This document shows, piece by piece, positions 17,429-25,831 of a stretch of DNA of 64,000 bases. The notes under the pieces are model-generated. The model worked only from the letters and a program-made list of their open reading frames with translations, had not been told where the DNA came from and ran no database searches. The DNA comes from Chitinophaga sp. CB10 (GTDB lineage Bacteria; Bacteroidota; Bacteroidia; Chitinophagales; Chitinophagaceae). Each line of letters opens with the position of its first letter. Positions within the stretch are counted from its first letter, which is position 1. The stretch covers positions 186,001 through 250,000 of the forward strand of contig MLAV02000003.1 of NCBI GenBank assembly GCA_001870995.2, written 5' to 3'. Both the position numbers and the translations under genes were made by a program.

Positions 17429-18073
17429 ATGAAGACCGGCCTCTATCTGGGAACCATCATGCTTTGTGTGCTGATGCTCATTTCCTGTAGCAAGGAGATG
17501 AGTACGGAAGAGGGCGGGGTCAACTCAAAGTGCGACTATGCGCCTTATACGCAGGGGTCTACTTTTACGTACCTGAACGTGAGTACCGGCGGGGATAGCA
17601 CGCAGTACACGCTGACGGTGAACGGGGATACGACTATTAACGGCAACGTGTACCGTAAACTGGGCGACAGTACGGCGTTTATGTGTTCCAACTGTACGGA
17701 CGGGGTGTACACGCAAATAGCGTCTATCCTTAGTTTCGACGGTTATACCGCTTCGGACCTGCGGCTCACCTACCTGAAGGACTTCCTGCCCGCCGGCAGC
17801 ACCTGGTCCGATACCATTACCGTGAGCGCAGGCGGCATCAGCACGAGGGCCCTGCTGCAATACACCATTGTGCAAAAAGGCAGTAATAAAGTGGTTAACG
17901 GGCACGACTATACGGATGTGATCGGCATTCAGATAGATGCCAGCGCCACCACGGCCAGCGCTACCCTGCCGGTAGGCACGGTGGCTGTAAACTACTACGC
18001 GCGCGGAATCGGGCTGATTGAGTCCGACCAGGCGCAGGATACCACCCGGCTTGTCAATTTTAATATAAAATAA
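17429..18073 (+). CDS. Hypothetical lipoprotein
   Basis: A 214-residue predicted lipoprotein of unknown function. The signal peptide ends at LISC (about residues 18-21). A beta-rich body follows, with many Thr, Ser, Asp and Gly residues, and a CSNC pair at about 91-94. I do not recognise a domain. It is transcribed divergently from susC and ends at a perfect stem-loop. The repeated pattern of strands separated by short turns suggests a beta-sandwich surface protein. Confidence 0.75.
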   Translation: MKTGLYLGTIMLCVLMLISCSKEMSTEEGGVNSKCDYAPYTQGSTFTYLNVSTGGDSTQYTLTVNGDTTINGNVYRKLGDSTAFMCSNCTDGVYTQIASILSFDGYTASDLRLTYLKDFLPAGSTWSDTITVSAGGISTRALLQYTIVQKGSNKVVNGHDYTDVIGIQIDASATTASATLPVGTVAVNYYARGIGLIESDQAQDTTRLVNFNIK

Positions 18074-18099
18074 CAGGGTTGCCATTTCAGCAACCCTGT
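18073..18099. terminator. Stem-loop between convergent genes
   Basis: A 10-bp perfect stem (ACAGGGTTGC) with a 7-nt loop immediately after the lipoprotein stop codon. It faces the convergent carboxypeptidase gene and likely serves both. Confidence 0.7.
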
Positions 18100-18104
18100 A
18101 TTTA

Positions 18105-19397
18105 TCAGTAATCCCTGTAAATCTTCGTCAGCAGCTGCTCTACAGCCCTTCGCACACTCGTGGCGCTCTCCTTGTTATTATTCACCAGTACGCTGAAAAC
18201 AAGGGTTTTATTCTTTTTTGTAACCAGGTACCCGCTCAAACATACGCTGCCCGTGAGGGTTCCGGTTTTGGCATGTACAAACTGCTCCTTGTAGTAATTT
18301 TTAAGGGTGCCCTTGCCCCCGGTGGGTAATATCTCCCAGAGGCGTTGCCTGGGGAAAGCTTTGTACATCTCGGTGAGGACGGTCACAAAGTCGCGCGGGG
18401 TAAAGAGGTTATAGCGCGACAGCCCCGAACCATCGACCCACTGGGCCTCCTGCGGCAGGGCCGCCAGGTAGGTATCCGTTACGTATTTGATCAGCCGTTT
18501 GGTATTGATACTGTCCCATAGCAGCGCGGAGGCCATCATCAGGGTTTGCTCGGCAAAAAAGTTATCGCTCCGGTGCATCATGGGGGTAAACAGCGTATCT
18601 GCCGGTACGCTGCGCAACAAGGTAAACTGGCCTTTGGGCGGCGTTAAAGCCACGCCTACAGGCCGGTGCAGGGTATCTTCCAGTCTTTCCTTCAGGTCCA
18701 TGATGGAGCCGGTGATGTACGGCACTTCGTTGGTGGAGGCGGAGCGGTCCTTCCGGTTATATTTTATGGAGAAATAATTATTTCGTTCATCCCTGTCCGT
18801 TACTACCTCAGCGCTGGTATCGTCCGGCAGCAGGGCCAGGGGGTAAAGGTCCGGCGTCATGAAGGCACTGTCCCCATAGTGCCGGATGCGGACCACGTTC
18901 CCGTACATCGGCCAGTCATTCAGCTCCGGCTGGTAGTAGTCCGGGTAATCGCTCCAGGCCCATCCCGGCCCAAAGCGGCGGTTGGCGTTGCCGGCGCCTA
19001 CAAGCCAAATCTGTTTTTTGGTTTGCTGCAAGAGGGCCAACAGTGGCTGATAGGTAAAATCCGGATGCAGGAAAGTGGGATCGCCTGTGCCTTTGATGAA
19101 GATGGCCGTATCGTTTTCCAGGTAGCGGGCGGCCGGCAGGGAATCGCCCAGTATTTTCAGGCCGGCGAAAAGAGAGAATATTTTAGTGTTGGAAGCGGGG
19201 GAGAAATATTTCGTGTCCTGGTACTGGTACCAGTATTTGCCGGTTGCCGGCTCGTAAATGGAGATACCGGTATGGGCCCCTTTCAGGGCGGCGGACTGCA
19301 GCACTTCCGTAGCTGCCCATTTGGCGATGGCCGCCTGTTGCGCCCTGGCCGAACCGGCCAGCAGTACTATTCCGCAAGCAATGATAGAATTCCTCAT
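18105..19397 (-). CDS. dacB: D-alanyl-D-alanine carboxypeptidase/endopeptidase (PBP4 type)
   Basis: A 430-residue class C penicillin-binding protein of the S13 peptidase family. The signal peptide spans about residues 1-19. The three active-site motifs are present: SxxK as SNTK (S69-K72), SxN within SGLSRYN, and KTG within HAKTGTL near the C-terminus. It trims or cleaves peptidoglycan cross-links in the periplasm. It stands alone between the lipoprotein and the oxidoreductase gene. Confidence 0.92.
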   Translation of the reverse strand: MRNSIIACGIVLLAGSARAQQAAIAKWAATEVLQSAALKGAHTGISIYEPATGKYWYQYQDTKYFSPASNTKIFSLFAGLKILGDSLPAARYLENDTAIFIKGTGDPTFLHPDFTYQPLLALLQQTKKQIWLVGAGNANRRFGPGWAWSDYPDYYQPELNDWPMYGNVVRIRHYGDSAFMTPDLYPLALLPDDTSAEVVTDRDERNNYFSIKYNRKDRSASTNEVPYITGSIMDLKERLEDTLHRPVGVALTPPKGQFTLLRSVPADTLFTPMMHRSDNFFAEQTLMMASALLWDSINTKRLIKYVTDTYLAALPQEAQWVDGSGLSRYNLFTPRDFVTVLTEMYKAFPRQRLWEILPTGGKGTLKNYYKEQFVHAKTGTLTGSVCLSGYLVTKKNKTLVFSVLVNNNKESATSVRRAVEQLLTKIYRDY

Positions 19398-19484
19398 GCC
19401 GGGAAATTACAAATTAATGCAAAGGAAGAAGCCGGGAATTTGTGTGTCCTTTTCCAAACCCCGGCTCTGCCATCATCATTATAA

Positions 19485-20831
19485 TTAACCAACGTATTTC
19501 GTAATACCAGGTTTTGCATATGGATAGAAGCCATCAGCGCCCGGCACTACCGGTGGCGTGGCGTCAAATGCATATGTTTTCGGATGGATATCCAGGCCTG
19601 AATCCAGGGCTTTATCCCAGTGGATCACCTGGCCTGAATAGGTAGCCATACGCCCCAGGATGGCCGACATGGTAGCCTGCGCGCCACGCAATGCATCGGA
19701 ATACTTGTACTCTCCTTTTGCCACGGCGGCAAACAGCTCGTCATGCTCGGTTTGGTAGGGATTGTTTTCGTTGCCTTTCTTTTCGAACTGGTAGATCACT
19801 TTTCCTTTTGCATCAACGATCTGCGCGCGATCGCAGTAGATGCGGCCTTTGGTACCTACGATTTCCTCATCTACCTTGCTGGCAGCGGCTTTCCAGTGGC
19901 GGCATTGGCTGTTCATCACCACGCCATCCGCATAGCGGAACTCTACGTAGTGGTGGTCGTAAATTTCGCCATAGTCCTTACCGGTGCGCACGGCGCGGCC
20001 GCCCATACCGGAAGCGGTAGCCGGGGTGTCGTTTTTGAACCAGTTACCTACGTCGATATTGTGGATATGCTGTTCTACGATATGATCGCCGCAGAGCCAG
20101 TTGAAGTAGTACCAGTTACGCATCTGGTATTCCATTTCAGTGTATTCAGGTTTGCGGGGTTTCACCCAGAGGTCGCCCTGGTTCCACCATACCTGGATGG
20201 AGGTAATATCGCCGATGATACCGTCCTGGAAGCGTTTATAAAGTTCGCGGTAGGAGTTCTGGTAACGGCGTTGCAGTCCTACCACCACATTCAATTTTTT
20301 GGTATTGGCCACCGCAGCGGCTTCCAGCACGCGTTTAACGCCTGCGGGGTCAGTAGCTACCGGTTTTTCCATGAAAACGTGCTTACCCTGTTTCACCGCT
20401 TCTTCGAAGTGGATAGGTCTGAAACCCGGAGGGGTGGCCAGGATCACGACATCCGCCAGGGCGATGGCCTCTTTATAGGCATCGAAGCCGATGAACTTAT
20501 TTTTTTCCGGAACGGCGACCCTGTCGGCTTTATCGCCCAGGGCTTCCTTAATGTTGTCATAACTGTCTTTCAGTCTGTCGGGGAACGCATCTGCCATGGC
20601 TACCAACTGTACATTCTCCTTGGTTTTGAGCGCCTGGGTGGCGGCTCCTGTTCCGCGGCCGCCGCAGCCGATGAGGGCTACTTTGATCACGCCGGCGCTG
20701 CCGGAACCCTCGAAGGAGGTAGCTTTGGACAGAATAGGCATTGCAAGCAGGCTGCCGGCGATCATGGACGATTGTTTTACGAAATCGCGGCGACCCTGAA
20801 CGTGGAATTCTTGTTTCTTTTCAGTGTCCAT
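19485..20831 (-). CDS. Exported Gfo/Idh/MocA family oxidoreductase (Tat substrate)
   Basis: A 448-residue NAD(P)-dependent oxidoreductase. The start is placed at the ATG at 20831 (MDTEKKQEF), because an in-frame upstream ATG at 20894 would overlap the preceding gene and add a non-family extension. A Tat motif (GRRDFVKQ) precedes the hydrophobic region. The binding fold KVALIGCGGRGTGAATQA and the EKP motif (VFMEKPVATDPAG) are intact, unlike in the other family member at 10671. It lies 25 bp after the SUMF1-fold gene in a two-gene unit. The substrate is probably a sugar or inositol derivative. Confidence 0.88.
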   Translation of the reverse strand: MDTEKKQEFHVQGRRDFVKQSSMIAGSLLAMPILSKATSFEGSGSAGVIKVALIGCGGRGTGAATQALKTKENVQLVAMADAFPDRLKDSYDNIKEALGDKADRVAVPEKNKFIGFDAYKEAIALADVVILATPPGFRPIHFEEAVKQGKHVFMEKPVATDPAGVKRVLEAAAVANTKKLNVVVGLQRRYQNSYRELYKRFQDGIIGDITSIQVWWNQGDLWVKPRKPEYTEMEYQMRNWYYFNWLCGDHIVEQHIHNIDVGNWFKNDTPATASGMGGRAVRTGKDYGEIYDHHYVEFRYADGVVMNSQCRHWKAAASKVDEEIVGTKGRIYCDRAQIVDAKGKVIYQFEKKGNENNPYQTEHDELFAAVAKGEYKYSDALRGAQATMSAILGRMATYSGQVIHWDKALDSGLDIHPKTYAFDATPPVVPGADGFYPYAKPGITKYVG

Positions 20832-20856
20832 AAAAGGATGTTTTAAGGTGTGAATA

Positions 20857-21822
20857 CTAGCGGGAACCAACGAATTTATCGATCTGTTCTTCAAAAAATT
20901 TCTCTGCTTCTTCTTTAGTAGGCTGCTTAACGGGGCGGACTACACGAAACCCGACGAACGGCGCATCGGCGTTCCACCAGCGGCTCTTGGGATTTTGCGG
21001 GTCGCGGTCGTTCCACATCGGGTCCGATTTGATGCGGGCGGCGGCTCTGAGGGCCGTGGCGTCGTCATCGTAATTACCGCCTTTGAGCAGCCGTGGCGAC
21101 TTTTTAGTCGGCATGGTCCAGGGGTTGGCAGCGGCGGCCTGGGCTACGCCCTGCTCGTCGTACTGATCCATGGTCCATTCCTGTACGTTGCCCAGCATGT
21201 CGTACAATCCCCAGGCGTTTGGCTTCAGTTGCGCTACAGGGTGGTATTTGCCACCGCTGTTATCCTTATACCAGGCGTACGCTTTGAGTTGGGATGCGTC
21301 GTTGCCAAACGGATAGGCAGTTTTGGCCCCGGCACGGCAGGCATATTCCCATTCCGCTGCGGTAGGCAGGCGGTAGAATACGCCAGTTTTGTAGTACAGC
21401 CAGCGGCAGTACATCAGGGCGCCGTACTGGCTCATGCTGTTGGCAGGGTAGCCGCCGGCTTTGCCCATACCAAGCGTAAGGTCGATATACGGCGGACTGG
21501 GGCGGGTCATACCATCCGGAATGTCCGTTTGCGGCTTATCCTGATCGGCAAACTCGTTGTATTCTTCAAAGGTAACCTCTGTGGCTCCCATGTAGAAGTC
21601 ATCGATCTTTACAGTTTTGGCAGGGCCTTCATCGGCTTTTCTGCCTTTTTCATTTTGCGGACTTCCTAACGTGAACGTGCCTCCTTTGATGGGCACCATT
21701 TTAAAATGCACTTCAGTACCAGGTATCTTTTGCTCGTACGCGGTGTATTCGCTGTCCTTTTGGGCAGATGCCGGTTGATAAAGCATTCCGCCTGCCAATA
21801 AGGTCACATAAAACTTCTTCAT
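20857..21822 (-). CDS. SUMF1/formylglycine-generating-enzyme-fold protein lacking the catalytic cysteines
   Basis: A 321-residue exported protein; the start is set at 21822, where a signal peptide begins (MKKFYVTLLAGGM...ASA). The SUMF1 fold is clear: MVPIKGGTFTLGS, the AEWEYACRAG motif and GLYDMLGNVQEW. True formylglycine-generating enzymes carry two active-site cysteines near the C-terminus. Here the matching regions read LLKGGNYDDDATALRAAAR and FVGFRVVRP and contain no cysteine. It therefore should not make formylglycine. It is more like the non-catalytic or other-function members of the fold. No sulfatase is nearby. Confidence 0.85.
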   Translation of the reverse strand: MKKFYVTLLAGGMLYQPASAQKDSEYTAYEQKIPGTEVHFKMVPIKGGTFTLGSPQNEKGRKADEGPAKTVKIDDFYMGATEVTFEEYNEFADQDKPQTDIPDGMTRPSPPYIDLTLGMGKAGGYPANSMSQYGALMYCRWLYYKTGVFYRLPTAAEWEYACRAGAKTAYPFGNDASQLKAYAWYKDNSGGKYHPVAQLKPNAWGLYDMLGNVQEWTMDQYDEQGVAQAAAANPWTMPTKKSPRLLKGGNYDDDATALRAAARIKSDPMWNDRDPQNPKSRWWNADAPFVGFRVVRPVKQPTKEEAEKFFEEQIDKFVGSR

Positions 21823-21997
21823 CTGAGTAGATTGGGTGTGTACGTTGGTCAAGATAGAAAATGAAAGTCTTGTTTCAAATTTTTTGTGATGAACGCAAAA
21901 AAAGCAGTGATTTTTTGATTTTTTTCCTTTTTGTTAGCATTTACATTCAAAACATTTTAAATTTAAGGGTGTCCTTTTTACTTTTAATTGCATCGTT

Positions 21998-22924
21998 ATG
22001 AAAAGACGAAATTTCCTGCAACAGGGTGCGTTGGCCGGCATATCCGCCCTGGCCCTCGGAGGTATAGGCAGCACTGCGACGGCCGCCTCCAAAGCAGCTG
22101 CCACCGCAGGTAAGCCATTTAACCTTGACTATGCCCCGCACGACGGTATGTTTAAAAACAACGGCGGCGCCGATTTCCTGGACCAGATCAAATACATGTA
22201 CGATCAGGGTTTCCGTTCCATTGAGGATAACGGCATGCTGAAGCGGGATGTGGCCATGCAGGAGAAGATAGGCAGCCTCCTGGCCCAGAAGAACATGACC
22301 ATGGGCGTATTTGTGGTAGATACCGGCAACAACTGGAAAACCTCCCTCACTACGGGCAAACAGGAGTTTAAAGACGCCTTTATCAACACCTGCAAACAGA
22401 GTGTGGAAACTGCCAAGCGCGTGAATGCCAAATGGGTAACCGTTGTTCCCGGCTATTTTGAGCGCAACCTGCCGATAGGCGTGCAAACCGCCAACGTGGT
22501 GGACGCGTTGCGCCGCGGGGCTGAAATCCTGGAGCCGCATGGGATTGTGATGGTGCTGGAGCCGCTGAGCGACAATCCGGACCTCTTCCTCCGCACGGCC
22601 GAGCAGAGCTATGAAATATGCAAGGCGGTAAAGAGCCCGTCCTGTAAGATCCTGTATGACATCTACCATATGCAGCGGAATACCGGCAACCTGATACCGG
22701 TAATGGATCTCTGCTGGGATGAAATTGCGTATATCCAGATCGGTGATAACCCCGGCCGTAAAGAGCCCGGCACCGGCGAAATCAACTACCGCAATATTTT
22801 CAAACACCTGCATCAGAAAGGTTACAAGGGCATCCTTGGAATGGAGCACGGGAACTTTGGAAAAGGCGCTGAAGGCGAGCTGGCGCTTATCAAAGCGTAT
22901 CGTGATGCCGACAATTTTCTGTAA
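21998..22924 (+). CDS. Hydroxypyruvate isomerase-like TIM-barrel protein, exported
   Basis: A 308-residue protein with a Tat-type signal (KRRNFLQQG, about residues 2-10, then a hydrophobic core ending near 32). The rest is an AP-endonuclease-2-like TIM barrel of the hydroxypyruvate isomerase/sugar epimerase type. Putative metal ligands are visible in VLEPLSD (Glu), ILYDIYHMQR (Asp, His) and GILGMEHGNF (Glu, His). Such barrels isomerise or epimerise keto sugars. Its export, and its place next to exported Gfo/Idh/MocA proteins, suggest work on a periplasmic oxidised sugar. It is divergent from the SUMF1 gene. Confidence 0.87.
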   Translation: MKRRNFLQQGALAGISALALGGIGSTATAASKAAATAGKPFNLDYAPHDGMFKNNGGADFLDQIKYMYDQGFRSIEDNGMLKRDVAMQEKIGSLLAQKNMTMGVFVVDTGNNWKTSLTTGKQEFKDAFINTCKQSVETAKRVNAKWVTVVPGYFERNLPIGVQTANVVDALRRGAEILEPHGIVMVLEPLSDNPDLFLRTAEQSYEICKAVKSPSCKILYDIYHMQRNTGNLIPVMDLCWDEIAYIQIGDNPGRKEPGTGEINYRNIFKHLHQKGYKGILGMEHGNFGKGAEGELALIKAYRDADNFL

Positions 22925-22939
22925 TTTAAATAACGGAGT

Positions 22940-22973
22940 ACCGGATAAATGCAGTAAATTCCATTTATCCGGT
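22940..22973 (+). terminator. Possible terminator after the TIM-barrel gene
   Basis: A 12-bp perfect stem (ACCGGATAAATG) with a 10-nt loop. It is followed only by a weak T-rich stretch, so termination is plausible but not certain. Confidence 0.45.
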
Positions 22974-23023
22974 GCCTTGCCGGTCTTATTTACTGACACC
23001 GTTATTTTAAATTACTTATTGCT

Positions 23024-23371
23024 ATGGGTTTCCTATTACGCATCCTTGTTAGTGCCATTGCCGCCATGTTTACCGCCTACCTGCTGAAACCGGCCGTAAA
23101 AGTGGATAGTTTTGTTACCGCACTCATTCTGGCGCTCGTGCTGGCTATTCTCAATGCGCTCGTTAAGCCCCTGTTGGTGCTGCTTACCTTCCCCGTTACC
23201 ATTATTACCCTGGGTTTATTCCTCTTCGTGATTAATGCCATTATCATCCTGCTGGCTGCCAAGCTGGTTCCCGGCTTTAAGGTGGACGGCTTTTGGTGGG
23301 CATTGCTGTTCAGCATTGTGATGACCATCATCAACAGCGTGCTGATCGGCCTGGCCGGCGGCAGCAACTAA
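23024..23371 (+). CDS. Phage holin superfamily IV-type small membrane protein
   Basis: A 115-residue protein with four predicted transmembrane segments (about 4-22, 31-50, 55-78 and 88-110). It matches the 4TM 'mycobacterial phage holin' family (PF04020-like), which is widespread in bacterial chromosomes without any phage. Signature segments are LNALVKPLLVLLTFPVTIITLGLF, split by short loops. The role is unknown and probably concerns the envelope. It ends 19 bp before the E1 gene and may be co-transcribed with it. I see no lysis or phage genes nearby. Confidence 0.85.
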   Translation: MGFLLRILVSAIAAMFTAYLLKPAVKVDSFVTALILALVLAILNALVKPLLVLLTFPVTIITLGLFLFVINAIIILLAAKLVPGFKVDGFWWALLFSIVMTIINSVLIGLAGGSN

Positions 23372-23390
23372 CCTGCAAAATTTACCGTGC

Positions 23391-25364
23391 ATGCATTTCG
23401 ACAGTTCCAACCTTGGCAGGGAACAGTTATTGTCTTTCTACCGGGCGCTCGTATATCCGCGCCTGATAGAGGAAAAAATGCTGTTACTGCTACGCCAGGG
23501 GAAAATAAGCAAATGGTTTTCCGGCATCGGCCAGGAGGCGATTGCCGTAGGGGCTACGCTGGCCATGCATGCGGACGAGTGGATACTGCCGCTGCATCGC
23601 AACCTGGGCGTGTTTACCACGCGTAACATGCCGCTGGAGAAGCTCCTGCTGCAGTGGCAGGGGCAGGCTGCCGGCTATTCCAAAGGGCGGGAGCGCTCCT
23701 TCCACTTCGGGGACCGTGCGCACCAGATCTGCGGGATGATCTCGCACCTGGGGCCGCAGCTGGGAATTGCCGATGGCATTGCGCTGGCGCATAAGCTCCG
23801 GAAAGATAACCGGGCGACACTCGTATTTACCGGCGAAGGCGGCACCAGCGAAGGAGACTTCCATGAAGCCCTGAACCTGGCCGCCGTGTGGGACCTGCCC
23901 GTGATCTTCCTCATAGAAAATAACGGATATGCCCTCAGCACGCCGGTATCCGCGCAATACCGCTGCGCCTCCCTGGTCGAGAAAGCGGCGGGGTATGGTA
24001 TGGAGGGGGTCCAGGTAGATGGGAATAATCTCCTGGAGGTATATCAAACGGTACGTTCCGCCCGTGCGTATGCCGCAAGCCGGAATAAACCGGTGCTCAT
24101 AGAGGCAATGACCTTCCGGATGCGCGGCCATGAAGAAGCCAGCGGTACCAAATACGTGCCGCCGGAGCTGCTGGAAGCCTGGGCTGAAAAAGACCCCATA
24201 GCACAATACGAAGCCTTCCTGCTGGAAGAGGGCATCCTCTCAGAGGAACGCATACACGAAATCAAAGAATCACTTAAACATGACATAGAAGAGGCCGTGG
24301 CGGCAGGCTTGCAGCCACGCCCGGCGTTAGTCAGCACCGAACAGGAACTGGCGGACATCTTTGCTCCCGCGCCGGCGCCTCATTACCCCATTGGCACCAG
24401 TACCGAAAAACGCTTTATTGACGCTATTGCCGAGGCGCTGCGCCAGTCGATGGAGGAATTCCCGCTGCTGGTACTGATGGGCCAGGATATAGCCGCGTAT
24501 GGCGGCGCCTTCAAGATAACGGAAGGCTTCCTGGAAAAATTCGGGCCGGACAGGGTGCGGGATACGCCGCTCTGCGAGAGCGCCGTCATCGGCGCAGCGC
24601 TGGGCTTATCCATACAGGGCTTTAAAAGCATGGTGGAAATGCAGTTTGCGGACTTTGTCACGTGCGGGTTTAACCAGATTGTGAACAACCTGGCTAAGAT
24701 ACACTACCGCTGGGGACAGAACGCCGACGTGGTGATACGCATGCCTACCGGCGCCGGCGTAGGTGCGGGGCCGTTTCATTCGCAAAGCAACGAAGCCTGG
24801 TTTACCCATGTGCCCGGCCTAAAGGTGGTGTACCCTTCCACCCCGGAAGATGCCAAAGGGCTGCTTTGCGCCGCGATAGCGGACCCCAACCCGGTCCTGT
24901 TTTTTGAGCATAAAGCGCTGTACCGCAGTATCGCAGGGTTGGTACCGGATGAATATTATACCATCGAGATTGGGAAAGCGCGCCTGGTGCAGTCCGGCGA
25001 CGACCTTACCATCATCACCTATGGCAGCGGGGTACACTGGGCCATGGAATATGCCGCCAATCATCAGCACCTCAGCATTTGCGTGCTGGACTTGCGGACG
25101 CTGATCCCGCTGGATTACAATGCTGTTCAGCAGGCAGTAGCCGCCACGGGGCGGGTATTGGTGCTGCATGAGGATACGCTGACCGGCGGTTTTGGCGCGG
25201 AAATCAGCGCCTGGATCGGGGAACACTGTTTTCATTTACTGGATGCGCCGGTGGTGCGCTGTGCCAGCCTCGACACGCCAGTCCCATTCTCCACCGAACT
25301 GGAAAAAAATTTTCTGGCCAAATCCAGACTGGACGCGCACATTCAGCAATTATTGGCCTGGTAG
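23391..25364 (+). CDS. 2-oxoacid dehydrogenase E1, fused alpha and beta subunits
   Basis: A 657-residue thiamine-diphosphate enzyme combining the alpha (about 1-320) and beta (about 335-657) subunits of a branched-chain-type 2-oxoacid dehydrogenase E1. The TPP-binding motif runs from GEGGTSEGDFHEALNLA to the NN of IENNGYALST (about 145-185). The beta half has the FPLLVLMGQDIAAYGGAFK-like start and RMPTGAGVGAGPFHSQS. Such fusions are common in Bacteroidota. It would decarboxylate a 2-oxoacid and pass the acyl group to a lipoyl E2, which is not encoded here. Confidence 0.9.
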   Translation: MHFDSSNLGREQLLSFYRALVYPRLIEEKMLLLLRQGKISKWFSGIGQEAIAVGATLAMHADEWILPLHRNLGVFTTRNMPLEKLLLQWQGQAAGYSKGRERSFHFGDRAHQICGMISHLGPQLGIADGIALAHKLRKDNRATLVFTGEGGTSEGDFHEALNLAAVWDLPVIFLIENNGYALSTPVSAQYRCASLVEKAAGYGMEGVQVDGNNLLEVYQTVRSARAYAASRNKPVLIEAMTFRMRGHEEASGTKYVPPELLEAWAEKDPIAQYEAFLLEEGILSEERIHEIKESLKHDIEEAVAAGLQPRPALVSTEQELADIFAPAPAPHYPIGTSTEKRFIDAIAEALRQSMEEFPLLVLMGQDIAAYGGAFKITEGFLEKFGPDRVRDTPLCESAVIGAALGLSIQGFKSMVEMQFADFVTCGFNQIVNNLAKIHYRWGQNADVVIRMPTGAGVGAGPFHSQSNEAWFTHVPGLKVVYPSTPEDAKGLLCAAIADPNPVLFFEHKALYRSIAGLVPDEYYTIEIGKARLVQSGDDLTIITYGSGVHWAMEYAANHQHLSICVLDLRTLIPLDYNAVQQAVAATGRVLVLHEDTLTGGFGAEISAWIGEHCFHLLDAPVVRCASLDTPVPFSTELEKNFLAKSRLDAHIQQLLAW

Positions 25365-25376
25365 GGGCATGGATGA

Positions 25377-25406
25377 TTGGGAATTTGGGGCTAAAGTTCT
25401 AATTTG
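25377..25406 (+). promoter_or_regulatory. Possible promoter of the 46-residue membrane protein gene
   Basis: TTG at 25377-25379 and TAATTTG at 25400-25406 are separated by 20 bp. The -7 element lacks one base of the usual TAnnTTTG spacing. Transcription would start about 22 nt before the ATG. Confidence 0.35.
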
Positions 25407-25434
25407 CACCCGGAAATAATAAACTCATTATACC

Positions 25435-25575
25435 ATGATGACTTTCTTAGACGTAGTACACACCACCAACTTTTACAAAGTTGGAGATAGTATCGGTGGC
25501 TTTCTGGCGCCAGTGGCAATTATAGTTTTTGGACTGATGTTCCTGTATGCCTGGGTTAAATACGCTAAGGCATAA
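25435..25575 (+). CDS. Small single-span membrane protein
   Basis: A 46-residue open frame with two adjacent ATG codons (25435 or 25438). It has a hydrophilic N-terminus (MTFLDVVHTTNFYKVGDS), one strong transmembrane helix (GFLAPVAIIVFGLMFLYAWV) and a short lysine-rich tail (KYAKA). A hairpin terminator starts 34 bp after the stop, and a candidate promoter lies in front. That layout supports a real independent gene. I do not recognise the family. Confidence 0.6.
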   Translation: MMTFLDVVHTTNFYKVGDSIGGFLAPVAIIVFGLMFLYAWVKYAKA

Positions 25576-25609
25576 CCCTCCATCGTTTTTTTCACATCGC
25601 ATTATAGTT

Positions 25610-25639
25610 AAAAAGGCTACCTGGACGGGTAGCCTTTTT
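25610..25639 (+). terminator. Rho-independent terminator of the small membrane protein gene
   Basis: The stem AAAAAGGCTACC pairs with GGTAGCCTTTTT around the loop TGGACG, giving a G+C-rich core followed by a T tract. Confidence 0.85.
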
Positions 25640-25686
25640 ATTTGGAGGAAAGTTGTTATTATGTAAGTGTACTTGTGGGTGGTTTT

Positions 25687-25831
25687 TAGCCGGTACTGGT
25701 AGATTTTGCAATGAGTACGGCTGTTATCCTATAGTCAGTACTGTTAGATTTTGCCATGAGTACGCTGTTATCATTTATCCGGTACTGTTAGATTTTGCCA
25801 TGAGTACGGCCATTATCCTTTAGCCAGTAAC
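25687..25831. repeat. 45-bp tandem repeat covering the 3' end of the TlpA-like gene
   Basis: Three head-to-tail copies of a 44-45 bp unit begin at 25687, 25732 and 25776, with an 11-bp start of a fourth at 25821. The conserved core is GTACTGTTAGATTTTGCCAT, followed by GAGTACG. The third unit and the partial fourth overlap the last codons of the gene on the minus strand, so each unit contains a degraded copy of its stop region. Copies two and three are the most similar. Confidence 0.9.

Noticed and set aside
20857..21822. Formylglycine-generating enzyme for sulfatases
   Set aside because: The required C-terminal cysteines are absent and no sulfatase is in the window.
23024..23371. Sign of a prophage (holin-like genes here and at 39772, GH25 lysozyme at 37011)
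   Set aside because: The holin-named families are chromosomal envelope proteins, the lysozyme is membrane-anchored, and no integrase, capsid, tail or terminase gene is present.
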